Shown: positions 43,571 to 51,854 of the stretch, piece after piece | How positions within the stretch are numbered: position 1 is the stretch's first letter | How the letters are laid out: each line of letters starts with the position of its first letter | NCBI GenBank assembly: GCA_023663345.1 | Contig: JAMPHR010000002.1 | Span: 249,331 to 313,330, forward strand | DNA length: 64,000 nt | DNA from: Paenibacillus sp. | GTDB lineage: Bacteria; Bacteroidota; Bacteroidia; Bacteroidales; Muribaculaceae | Reading direction: 5' to 3' | Position numbers and translations under genes: made by a program | Notes under the pieces: model-generated | The model's database searches: none | Seen by the model: the letters and a program-made list of their open reading frames with translations, nothing else | What the model was told of the DNA's origin: nothing

Positions 43571-43999
43571 ATGACTATCAACGAAATACAGAACGAGATC
43601 GTCGACGAGTTCTCCGAGGTCGACGACTGGATGGACCGCTATGGCATGATCATCGACCTGGGCAACTCCCTCCCACCCATCGATGAGAAATACCGCACCC
43701 CCGAGCATCTTATCGAGGGATGCCAGAGCCGCGTGTGGATCAATGCCGAGCTCACCCCTGAGGGGAAAGTGCATTACACCGCCGACTCCGATGCCATCAT
43801 CGTCAAGGGCATAATATCCCTGCTGGTCAAGGTACTCGACAACCAGACTCCCGACGATATCCTCTCGGCCGATCTTCATTTCATCGATGATATAGGTCTC
43901 AGCGAGCACCTCTCGCCCACCCGTTCCAACGGCCTCCTGGCCATGCTCAAGCAGATGCGTCTCTACGCTCTCGCCTTCAAGGCCAAGCAGCAGGCTTGA
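43571..43999 (+). CDS. sufE: SufE-family cysteine desulfurase activator
   Basis: A 142-residue protein that accepts sulfane sulfur from a SufS-type desulfurase for Fe-S cluster assembly. The catalytic cysteine is C51 in IEGCQSRVW, exactly as in characterised SufE. The surrounding fold (DEFSEVDDWMDRYGMIIDLG, LIEGC, SPTRSNGL) is complete. No sufS, sufB, sufC or sufD is nearby. The gene sits between the membrane protein (14 bp) and the SNF2 ATPase (25 bp), so it is transcribed with genes of unrelated apparent function. Confidence 0.92.
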   Translation: MTINEIQNEIVDEFSEVDDWMDRYGMIIDLGNSLPPIDEKYRTPEHLIEGCQSRVWINAELTPEGKVHYTADSDAIIVKGIISLLVKVLDNQTPDDILSADLHFIDDIGLSEHLSPTRSNGLLAMLKQMRLYALAFKAKQQA

Positions 44000-44024
44000 C
44001 CATAAGTCATTCCGTAATCAGTAT

Positions 44025-46895
44025 ATGTCAGAGGAATTTTTGCCGCAACTCTCCCGTAGACTTGCCGCAACCTCCCGTGGCTCCGCTGCCGATGCGGTCC
44101 ATGGGGTGGAGGTGTATTTTCTCATCGAGACCGACAGTGCGGGCACTCCGCGCCTGCTCACGGTCGACCGTGACCTCTCGCCTGTAACCGTGCTTGACTA
44201 CAGGGACTATTCAGGCCCTGTGGCCACCCTTCTGCGCACACTCGACGGCATAATGGCCGAGTCGCGTTTCGACATCTCGTGGGATGCTGCCGGTAGCCGT
44301 GGTGTGGATCTCTCGCGCCACCCTCTTGTCATGTACCAGCTGGTGAGATGCGACAACATCATCTCCTCGGTCGGCGGCCGTGGCGCGACTCCGGTGTGCG
44401 TCTCCGATGATCCGGCCACCCTCACCCTGTGCCTCAACCCTGTCGACGGCAATCCTGCCATGCTCTGCTCCTCGTGGTGTCTCGACAGGCCGGTACCCGC
44501 GTCAGCCGACAATGATGACCGCTCCATCGGTGTCACCGAGTTGCGCAGTTCTGACTATCATCTCCTTAGTGACTCGTTTGTCCTCTGTGACTCCGTGATT
44601 TACCCTGTAGGTCCGCTTGGCGACAATTATAGCGAGCTCAAATTCTTCTGCTCCGACTTTCCCGCCGATATGGCCGAGCAATACCTCTCGGTGGCCTACT
44701 CCTATCTCGATAACTTCTCGCTCGATTTCGAGGGGCGCACGGTCGAGATTTCGCGTGACCGGGTCGACATGCTTCCGGCCCTGGTGTTTGAGAAAGTCGA
44801 CTCCGACCTCGCCCTCCATCTGCGCGTCACCATGAGTGTGCGTGGCGTCGACGAGGACTTCCTCAAGCGCTTCTCCCTCACCAGCACAGTCTCCCTTTCC
44901 ATTCCCGGCAAGGCTGTGGTGAGACGCGTGCGTCAGCGCGACCGCAAGGCCGACATCGACAAGGTGAGAGCCATGATAGTGAGCTACGCGCCTACACGCA
45001 AGGAGGGTAGGGACGTGTACCTCGACGGCGACACATTCATTATCCCCGCCAACGTGGCCGGCCCGTTCCTCCTGCGCGGACTTCCGGGCCTCATCAGCGA
45101 CTATATCCTCATCGGCACCGACCGCCTGCGTGGCTACAAGGTGGTGCCCGTCAAGCCGCGCCTTAATCTTAAGGTCTCCTCCGGCATAGATTTCCTCGAG
45201 GGGGAAGCCACCGTCCAGGTGGCCGACGAGACCATCAATCTCGGCAAGCTTTTCGAGCAGTACAGGCGCGACAAGTATATCACCCTCAAGGACGGCTCCC
45301 GCGCCGTGCTCGATGATTCCTACATGCGCCGTCTCGAACGCCTCTTCGGCGACAAGCGCGGTGCCGGAAAGAATATCCGCCTCTCCTATTTCGACCTCCC
45401 CGATGTCGAGGACATGCTCTCGGCCAAGCTCGACCCGGCCCTTTTCGCCCGTCAGCGCGAGGTCTACGAGGGCTTTAACAGCCTCTCATCCTCCACTATA
45501 GCCCTCCCCGGCATGAACGCATCTCTGCGTCCCTATCAGCTCGAGGGTGTGAAATGGATACGCTATCTCTACGACAATAACCTCGGCGGATGCCTTGCCG
45601 ACGATATGGGTCTCGGAAAGACTATCCAGACCATCGCCATGCTCTCTACCGTATATCCCGCCGAGAGTAAACCCGCGCTCATCGTGATGCCCCGCAGTCT
45701 GCTCTTCAACTGGCAGAACGAGCTGGAGCGTTTCTGTCCCGCACTCAGCGTGTACATGTATTACCAGGGCACACGCGACATTGACGAGGCCATGAAGCAC
45801 AACGTGGTGCTCACCACCTACGCCATGGTGCGCAACGATATCGAGAAGTTCTCCTCCCGCGAGTTCCACTACATCATCCTCGACGAGTCGCAGAACATTA
45901 AGAATATCACCGCCCAGGTCACCCGTGCCGTCTATCTCCTCAATGGCGAGCACCGCCTTGCCTTGAGCGGCACCCCTATAGAGAACAACCTCTCGGAGCT
46001 CTACTCACTGTTCCGCTTCATAAATCCCGGTATGCTCGGCGATTACGAGGACTTCAACCGCCGCTATGTGGCCCCCATACAGCGCGACGGCGATAAGGAT
46101 GCCATGGCCTCCCTGCGCCGGCGCATATTCCCCTTCATGTTGCGTCGTCTCAAGCGCGATGTGCTAACCGAGCTTCCCGACCGCATTCAGCAGACACTCT
46201 ATGTGGAGATGGATCCGGCCCAGGCCGAGTACTACGAGCAGCGCCGACGCTTCTACAAGGAGAAGGTTGACGATGCCATAGCCTCCGAAGGGGTAGGGAA
46301 GTCCCAGTTTGTCATGTTCCAGGCCCTCACCGAGTTGCGACGCATAGCCTCGGTGCCCGAGAGCCTCACCGACGGCGAGATCCGTTCCCCCAAGCTCGAG
46401 ACCCTTGTCGAGAGCCTGGCCGATGCCGTGGCCAACGGCCACAAGTGCGTGGTATTCTTCAATTACGTGGCCGGACTCGAGCTTACGGGCGAGCGCCTGA
46501 AACAGCTCGGCATAGACTATGAGATGATGACCGGAGCCACCACCGACCGCCGTAAGGTAGTGGAGCGTTTCGACCGCGATCCGGCTTGCATGGTGTTCCT
46601 CATGACCCTCAAGACCGGCGGAGTGGGCCTAAACCTCACAGTGGCCGACACCGTGTTCATCTTCGAGCCCTGGTGGAACAAGGCCGCCGAGGAGCAGGCC
46701 ATCAACCGTCTCCACCGCTTCGGCCAGAAAGCCAAGGTCCACTCCTTCTCGCTCATAGCCCGCGACACCATCGAGGAGAAGATACTCCGCCTCCAGGAGC
46801 AGAAAGCCGAGCTTTTCGATTCCCTAATCAGCTCCGACACCTCTACCGCCAAGCATCTCACCGAGGACGACATCAACTTCATCCTCGGCAAGTAA
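44025..46895 (+). CDS. SNF2-family DNA-dependent ATPase
   Basis: A 956-residue SWI2/SNF2 ATPase. The first 470 residues are a family-specific region without a motif I can name. The motor has Walker A DDMGLGKT (526-533), motif Ia, the DEAH-box variant DESQ (620-623), SGTPIENN, and the C-terminal lobe with LKTGGVGLNLTVADTVF and INRLHRFGQ (894-902). It should translocate on duplex DNA and remodel DNA-protein complexes, as RapA-like and other bacterial SNF2 proteins do. No nuclease or methylase is fused. The 609-residue unknown protein starts 22 bp downstream and may be its partner. Confidence 0.9.
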   Translation: MSEEFLPQLSRRLAATSRGSAADAVHGVEVYFLIETDSAGTPRLLTVDRDLSPVTVLDYRDYSGPVATLLRTLDGIMAESRFDISWDAAGSRGVDLSRHPLVMYQLVRCDNIISSVGGRGATPVCVSDDPATLTLCLNPVDGNPAMLCSSWCLDRPVPASADNDDRSIGVTELRSSDYHLLSDSFVLCDSVIYPVGPLGDNYSELKFFCSDFPADMAEQYLSVAYSYLDNFSLDFEGRTVEISRDRVDMLPALVFEKVDSDLALHLRVTMSVRGVDEDFLKRFSLTSTVSLSIPGKAVVRRVRQRDRKADIDKVRAMIVSYAPTRKEGRDVYLDGDTFIIPANVAGPFLLRGLPGLISDYILIGTDRLRGYKVVPVKPRLNLKVSSGIDFLEGEATVQVADETINLGKLFEQYRRDKYITLKDGSRAVLDDSYMRRLERLFGDKRGAGKNIRLSYFDLPDVEDMLSAKLDPALFARQREVYEGFNSLSSSTIALPGMNASLRPYQLEGVKWIRYLYDNNLGGCLADDMGLGKTIQTIAMLSTVYPAESKPALIVMPRSLLFNWQNELERFCPALSVYMYYQGTRDIDEAMKHNVVLTTYAMVRNDIEKFSSREFHYIILDESQNIKNITAQVTRAVYLLNGEHRLALSGTPIENNLSELYSLFRFINPGMLGDYEDFNRRYVAPIQRDGDKDAMASLRRRIFPFMLRRLKRDVLTELPDRIQQTLYVEMDPAQAEYYEQRRRFYKEKVDDAIASEGVGKSQFVMFQALTELRRIASVPESLTDGEIRSPKLETLVESLADAVANGHKCVVFFNYVAGLELTGERLKQLGIDYEMMTGATTDRRKVVERFDRDPACMVFLMTLKTGGVGLNLTVADTVFIFEPWWNKAAEEQAINRLHRFGQKAKVHSFSLIARDTIEEKILRLQEQKAELFDSLISSDTSTAKHLTEDDINFILGK

Positions 46896-46917
46896 TCCCC
46901 CTCATTTCTGCGCTGTT

Positions 46918-48747
46918 ATGGATCTGAATTTAGATAACCTCCCCATACTCACTCTCGATGTCCCCGCCAGCTCCACGGTGTCAAAGTGGGTCGATATTCT
47001 TGAGAATGTTTACTCCAAGGACAAGCTTCTGAAGATTGTCCAGAGCCTGCGTCCGATGTTTGACAAGCATGTTGTGATGCTTGGCCACACCCCGCTCTCC
47101 GATGAATATTCCCTCCTGTTGCGCAAGAAGACCCAGTCTCATAAAAATGTCCTCTCGGGATTCCTCGCCCGCTTGCTCTCGCTCGAGAAAAACCGGTCAA
47201 TCATCTTCCTCACCTTCCCCGAGGATGTGAGAAACGTGTGGTATGCCATGTCGGACCGTTATTTCCTCTCGGCCGACGACATCCGCAAGATCATGGGACG
47301 CGAGACCCCACCCACCAAGATGAAATGGGGCTACGAGGTGGCCGATGCCGACGATCTGCAGGACGTAGTGGCATGGTTTGGCCTCCTGAAATCCTATTGG
47401 GGCATATCGGGCTACTTCTACATCCCCGCCACCATCCTCTCCAGCTTCACCCACCTGTTGCACAGGGCCGTGACCGAGACCCGTGTCCGCAAGCTCAGGG
47501 CCAATCTCTCCCTTTCCCACTTCTCAGCCGAGGGAGAGACCATCAGGCTCATCCCCGTGCTCCAGAACCTCTACTCCAACGGCATCATCGACCGTGGCAA
47601 GAGCCGTGTGGGCGTGGCTATGGTGAAAAAAGTGCAGAAACTCACCTCGGCAGTCGAATTTTTCCCCGAGGCCGAGCTTAAGGAGGACCGCATACTGCGC
47701 ACCACCATGCTTGTCAACGCCTATTGTTTCTATGCCTCCACCCTTGAGGGCAAGCGTGTCATAACTCCTCACGAGACCGTCAAGGCCATCTATTCAGGCC
47801 TCCTCAACTCCAGCTCCTCCATGGCCTCGTTTCTCATCTCGGTGATATTCGGCAAGACCACCTCCACCACCAACTATGGTCTCAACCTCTCGCGCCTGTT
47901 CAAGAGCATCGACAAGTGGCTCACTTCCGAGGCCGCCGAGGCCGGAAACGACTGGCTGCTTGCCGACGGCTTCTTTTCCCGCCTGCGCACTGAGCCGGGC
48001 AACATGCAGAACTTCCTCTTCTTCATGCCCGAGAATCTGATCGAATCCTCGGCCTACAATCTGCGCACCGATACCACCCTGCGCCCCAACAACCAGTGCC
48101 ATCAGGCCGGCTACCCCATCCACCTGGCCGTGCTCATGTTGCTCGCCTCGCTCGGCCTCATCGAGCTGGCCTACGCCCCCGCTTCCTGTTTCGACCCGTC
48201 GGCCATGAGTGGACTCTATGCCCTCAGGCTCACCACGCTCGGGCGCTACGCCATCGGGCTCGACAATGACTATACCTCCAAGGAGAACAAGGACGAGGAG
48301 CTGTTCGAGCTTGACTCCGATCGCCTCATCATCCGTGCCCTCGGCGACAACAACCCCTACGAGGGGATGCTCAAGGACTTCGCCCAGCCCATCGGCGCCC
48401 ACCGTTACGTGGTCACTCCCGACTCGTTTCTCAGCGGGTGCTCATCGAAGCGCGACATCGAGGACCGCATCAATTTCTTCCGCCAGACAGTCTCGCGCGA
48501 CTATTCCCCCAACTGGAAAGATTTCTTTAGCCGTATGCTCTCGGGTACTGACCGGCTCCGTGTGCCCGCCCGGACTTTCCGCACATTCAGCGTCGACCGT
48601 TCCGATCCCTATTTGCTCGAGATCCTCACCACCGACCCCCAGTTGCGCTCGCTCGTGCGCCGGGCCGAGGACTACATAATACTCGTCGAGATCGGCAACC
48701 TCAGCAAATTCACTGCCCGGATGCGCCATTTCGGCTATCTTGTCTGA
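46918..48747 (+). CDS. Unrecognised protein next to the SNF2 ATPase
   Basis: A 609-residue soluble protein with no signal peptide or clear membrane segment. Residues about 394-450 (CHQAGYPIHLAVLMLLASLGLIELAY...GLYALRLTTLGRYAIGL) have the helix-turn-helix-wing rhythm of a winged helix. Near 496 the segment HRYVVTPDSFLSGC, followed by INFFRQTVSRDYSPNWKDFFSRML, faintly recalls the domain that accompanies XPB/Ssl2-type helicases. These are weak resemblances and I name no family. Its position 22 bp after the SNF2 gene and similar codon usage suggest that the two proteins work together on DNA. Confidence 0.5.
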   Translation: MDLNLDNLPILTLDVPASSTVSKWVDILENVYSKDKLLKIVQSLRPMFDKHVVMLGHTPLSDEYSLLLRKKTQSHKNVLSGFLARLLSLEKNRSIIFLTFPEDVRNVWYAMSDRYFLSADDIRKIMGRETPPTKMKWGYEVADADDLQDVVAWFGLLKSYWGISGYFYIPATILSSFTHLLHRAVTETRVRKLRANLSLSHFSAEGETIRLIPVLQNLYSNGIIDRGKSRVGVAMVKKVQKLTSAVEFFPEAELKEDRILRTTMLVNAYCFYASTLEGKRVITPHETVKAIYSGLLNSSSSMASFLISVIFGKTTSTTNYGLNLSRLFKSIDKWLTSEAAEAGNDWLLADGFFSRLRTEPGNMQNFLFFMPENLIESSAYNLRTDTTLRPNNQCHQAGYPIHLAVLMLLASLGLIELAYAPASCFDPSAMSGLYALRLTTLGRYAIGLDNDYTSKENKDEELFELDSDRLIIRALGDNNPYEGMLKDFAQPIGAHRYVVTPDSFLSGCSSKRDIEDRINFFRQTVSRDYSPNWKDFFSRMLSGTDRLRVPARTFRTFSVDRSDPYLLEILTTDPQLRSLVRRAEDYIILVEIGNLSKFTARMRHFGYLV

Positions 48748-48791
48748 CCCTCGCCCGAAAATCCTCATTCCGCCCTGAACCATCCCCCCGG

Positions 48792-49337
48792 GTGAACGTG
48801 TTGATAAGTCAAGTATCACGCATTTTCACCTCTTTCTCCTCCCTCTGCGCCATGTTGATAATAGTCATCTGTATCCTGCTGATTATCCTGGCGGCTGTAC
48901 TCACGTTCACGTCAGTATCCTATGGCACAGCCGTCGCCTTTCTCGCCCTATGCACGTCAGGCCTGTTGCCCGGTGTCAATCTCAGTGGCTCGCTCTACAT
49001 GTTCTGGGGCGTGGCCATGCTCATAGTCATAGCCCTCAACACCATTCTGCCCCGGTCCGTGTCAGGATCACGTGTGGGCGTGCCCTATATCGTCACATCC
49101 ACCCTGGCCGGTATGCTCGTGGGGCTTACCCTCTCCCATGCGGCCATGATAGGCGGAGCCATCATCGGCGCCATCCTCGGAGGCATAGCCTTTGCCCGCA
49201 CCCCCTCGGGTGCTGTGCTCGCTTTCCCCACTCACAGGTTCTGGAACTATCTTTGCGCCAAGGGGCTTCCCGCCATAATCTCGCTCAGCATCATCGGCAC
49301 CACCATACCCATCCTCATCGGCAACATGGCCAAGTGA
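48792..49337 (+). CDS. Small polytopic membrane protein
   Basis: A 181-residue protein with four or five hydrophobic helices, including MLIIVICILLIILAAVLTF and a glycine-zipper-like AAMIGGAIIGAILGGIAFA. The start is a GTG at 48792; an ATG at 48852 would remove 20 residues and start just before the first helix, and cannot be excluded. No family is recognised. It closes the operon begun at 41553, 44 bp after the 609-residue protein, and gives that operon a second membrane component. Confidence 0.55.
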   Translation: MNVLISQVSRIFTSFSSLCAMLIIVICILLIILAAVLTFTSVSYGTAVAFLALCTSGLLPGVNLSGSLYMFWGVAMLIVIALNTILPRSVSGSRVGVPYIVTSTLAGMLVGLTLSHAAMIGGAIIGAILGGIAFARTPSGAVLAFPTHRFWNYLCAKGLPAIISLSIIGTTIPILIGNMAK

Positions 49338-49439
49338 GTTCGTTACAAATCTAAGAGGCATCTCATGGGATTGGACTCTGGCTTTCACATTTGTTTTTAA
49401 ACAACCTCAAAAAACGTTACATTTTACCGAAAATTTTCT

Positions 49440-49447
49440 TAACTTTG
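49440..49447 (+). promoter_or_regulatory. -7 element of the DUF4919 gene
   Basis: TAACTTTG matches TAnnTTTG and lies 17 bases before the start codon. CGTTAC is found at the -33 distance instead of TTTG. It separates the following genes from the upstream operon. Confidence 0.5.
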
Positions 49448-49464
49448 CTCGAAAACACTCCGAC

Positions 49465-50175
49465 ATGCCACGTTTTCTCACCATAATACTTCTTGTCCTG
49501 ATGGGCGTGACTGCCTCGAGAGCCGACGTGCTTCCCCAACTCAAGCGCGAGAAGCCCGATCTCGAAGCTATACGCACAGCCACTCTCGACCGCACATCCC
49601 CCTACTACTATCCTCGCCTCATGGCCGAGTTTCAGCGCAACGATACTCTCATGAAGATCGACAAGTACCGCTATCTCTACCTCGGCTACATGTTTCAGGA
49701 GGACTACAACCCCTATCGCTCAAGCGAGCGCACCATCACCTACGATGCCACCCTCAACCGCTCCAAGAATCTCACCCGCCAGGAGTGTGATTCGGTGATA
49801 GCCTATTCCGAGCGGGCGCTGGCCGACAATCCTTTCAACCTCGGCGAGATGGTGATGCTCATAAATGCCCTCCGTGGCAAGGGGAAGACCAATCTGGCCA
49901 ACATCTGGCAGTACAAGCTCAACTATATCCTCATGGCCATCGTCTCCACCGGCACCGGCCTCGATGAGGATAACGCCTGGTATGTCATAGAGCCTCAGCA
50001 CGAATATGTTCTCCTCAACATGATGGACTACACCGTCAGCGACCACGTGTTCTACGATCCTTCCTACGAGTATATTACCGTCAAGGACGCCAAGGGCAAG
50101 GATGCCGGAGGCTATTATTTCAACATCGGACCTCTGCTTGAGGAATACTACCGCAAGCATCCCGACGAACTCTGA
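49465..50175 (+). CDS. DUF4919 exported protein
   Basis: A 236-residue protein with a signal peptide (MPRFLTIILLVLMGVTASRA). Typical DUF4919 segments are YYYPRLMAEFQRNDTLMKIDKYRYLYLGYMFQEDYNPYR (about 47-85) and AWYVIEPQHEYVLLNMM (about 172-188), followed by YEYITVKDAKGKDAGGYYFNI. The arrangement suggests helical repeats followed by a small beta domain. Function is unknown; the family is almost restricted to Bacteroidota. The GH3-family gene starts 18 bp downstream. Confidence 0.8.
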   Translation: MPRFLTIILLVLMGVTASRADVLPQLKREKPDLEAIRTATLDRTSPYYYPRLMAEFQRNDTLMKIDKYRYLYLGYMFQEDYNPYRSSERTITYDATLNRSKNLTRQECDSVIAYSERALADNPFNLGEMVMLINALRGKGKTNLANIWQYKLNYILMAIVSTGTGLDEDNAWYVIEPQHEYVLLNMMDYTVSDHVFYDPSYEYITVKDAKGKDAGGYYFNIGPLLEEYYRKHPDEL

Positions 50176-50193
50176 TCCCCCTCGCCTGCTGTT

Positions 50194-51711
50194 ATGGACT
50201 TCACTCCGTTGGTACGACCATGGTTCAGGCGTCAGGCCGGTCAGGCATTGTCCTGGCGCGAACACGTCGAGGAGGTTCAGCGCGCCCAGCTCGCATGGCT
50301 TGTGCGCAATGGTGCCCTCACCAAGTGGGGCGCTTCATGCGGCCTCACAGCGCACGGCGACCCCTACGACACCTTGCGCTCATCGGTCCCCTCCGTGCAG
50401 GCCTACCCCGATGTCAGGGAGTGGGTGATGCGTATGGTCGATGGCGAGGCCGACGTGCTGTGGCCCGGAGTCACGCGCCGTTTTGCCCAGAGTTCGGGCA
50501 CTTCCGACGGCAAGAGCAAATACATCCCCATCACCGATGATTCCCTCCGCGTCAACCATTACGCCGGAGGTACCCAGGTCGTGGCCCAATACCTACGCCT
50601 GTACCCCGATAGCCGCCTGTTCTCGGGCAAGGGCTTTATCCTCGGTGGCAGTTACGCCAATGAGCTTTCGCTCCGTCCCGGCGTGAAGGTAGGCGACCTC
50701 TCGGCCACACTCATCGACTGTATCAATCCGCTCGCCAACATGGTGCGCGTCCCCTCCAAGCGCATAGCCCTCCTTGCCGACTGGGAGGAGAAACTGCCCC
50801 GTCTCATCGAGGCCTCCATGCGTGAGAATGTCACCAATATCTCCGGTGTTCCATCGTGGTTTCTCACTGTGTTGAAGGGCGTTATGGCCCGTGCCGGAGT
50901 CTCGTGCATCCACGACGTGTGGCCCAATCTCGAGGTGTTTTTCCACGGAGGCATCTGTATGGAGCCTTACCGTGGCCAGTATGCCCGCATCACCCGCCCC
51001 GGTATGCGTTATCTCGAGAGTTACAATGCTTCCGAGGGATTCTTTGCCGTGCAGGACACCCTCGACTCTCATGGTATGCTTCTCCTGCTCGGTTGTGGAG
51101 TTTTCTACGAGTTCATTCCCGTCTCACAGCTCGAATCCGATGATCCACAGCCCATTCCCGCATGGCAGGTTGAGGAGGGCGAGGTCTATTCTCTCGTCAT
51201 AACCTCCTGCAACGGCCTGTGGCGCTACACCCCCGGCGATACCGTGCGCATCGAGAGCATCGACCCGCTCCGTATCACCATAGCCGGACGCACCAAGTGC
51301 TTCATCAATGCCTTTGGTGAGGAGCTGATGGTCGAGAATGCTGAGACCGCTATGGCCCGCGTATGCAGGGACATGAACTGCTCGGTTATCAACTACACTG
51401 CTGCCCCCGTCTACGCCTCCGACAACCGCCGTGGCCGTCACGAATGGCTCATCGAGTTCGACCGACCGCCCGCCTCGGTCGAGGCTTTTGCCGATGCTCT
51501 CGACCTCGCCCTCCAGGATGTCAACTCCGACTATCAGGCCAAGCGCGCCCACGGCATATTCCTCGACCGCCTCTCGGTGGTTGTAGGACGCAAGGGTGTA
51601 TTTGACAGCTGGCTCGCCTCCACCGGAAAACTCGGCGGACAGCGCAAAGTGCCCCGGCTCTCCAACACCCGCACCCCCATCGACGACATCCTCCGCCTCA
51701 ACTCCATCTGA
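50194..51711 (+). CDS. GH3-family acyl-adenylase (auxin-conjugase-like)
   Basis: A 505-residue member of the GH3 family, ATP-dependent enzymes that in plants adenylate a carboxylate such as auxin or jasmonate and couple it to an amino acid. The ATP-binding P-loop-like motif SSGTSDGKSKYIP is at 100-112, the second motif YNASEGFFAV near 275, and a third ATP-binding segment YRGQYARITRPGMRYLE nearby. The tyrosine/aspartate motif LWRYTPGDTV, followed by IAGRTKCFINAFGEE, closes the domain. There is no signal peptide. Bacterial members are common in gut Bacteroidota but their substrates are not established. It follows the DUF4919 gene by 18 bp. Confidence 0.88.
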   Translation: MDFTPLVRPWFRRQAGQALSWREHVEEVQRAQLAWLVRNGALTKWGASCGLTAHGDPYDTLRSSVPSVQAYPDVREWVMRMVDGEADVLWPGVTRRFAQSSGTSDGKSKYIPITDDSLRVNHYAGGTQVVAQYLRLYPDSRLFSGKGFILGGSYANELSLRPGVKVGDLSATLIDCINPLANMVRVPSKRIALLADWEEKLPRLIEASMRENVTNISGVPSWFLTVLKGVMARAGVSCIHDVWPNLEVFFHGGICMEPYRGQYARITRPGMRYLESYNASEGFFAVQDTLDSHGMLLLLGCGVFYEFIPVSQLESDDPQPIPAWQVEEGEVYSLVITSCNGLWRYTPGDTVRIESIDPLRITIAGRTKCFINAFGEELMVENAETAMARVCRDMNCSVINYTAAPVYASDNRRGRHEWLIEFDRPPASVEAFADALDLALQDVNSDYQAKRAHGIFLDRLSVVVGRKGVFDSWLASTGKLGGQRKVPRLSNTRTPIDDILRLNSI

Positions 51712-51716
51712 TACTG

Positions 51717-51854
51717 TGCAAGGATTAGATCTGGATTAGAAAAGGATTAGATATTGTACAAGAACTAAATATCGAGCAAGGACTAAATACCCTGATCCAT
51801 AAACTCCTAAACCCATAAACTTATAAACCCATAAACCTCTAAACCCCCAATCCC
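51717..51854 (+). repeat. Low-complexity leader before the alkaline phosphatase gene
   Basis: The spacer is built from short imperfect repeats: GGATTAGAT or GACTAAATA words at 51720-51790, then CATAAAC and CTAAACCC words at 51797-51850. No promoter box of the usual type is seen, and no stable hairpin. Confidence 0.5.

Noticed and set aside
48792-49337. Toxin-type pore in a defence operon
   Set aside because: The helices and glycine zipper are compatible with a pore, but there is no known effector motif or family, so this reading is not claimed.
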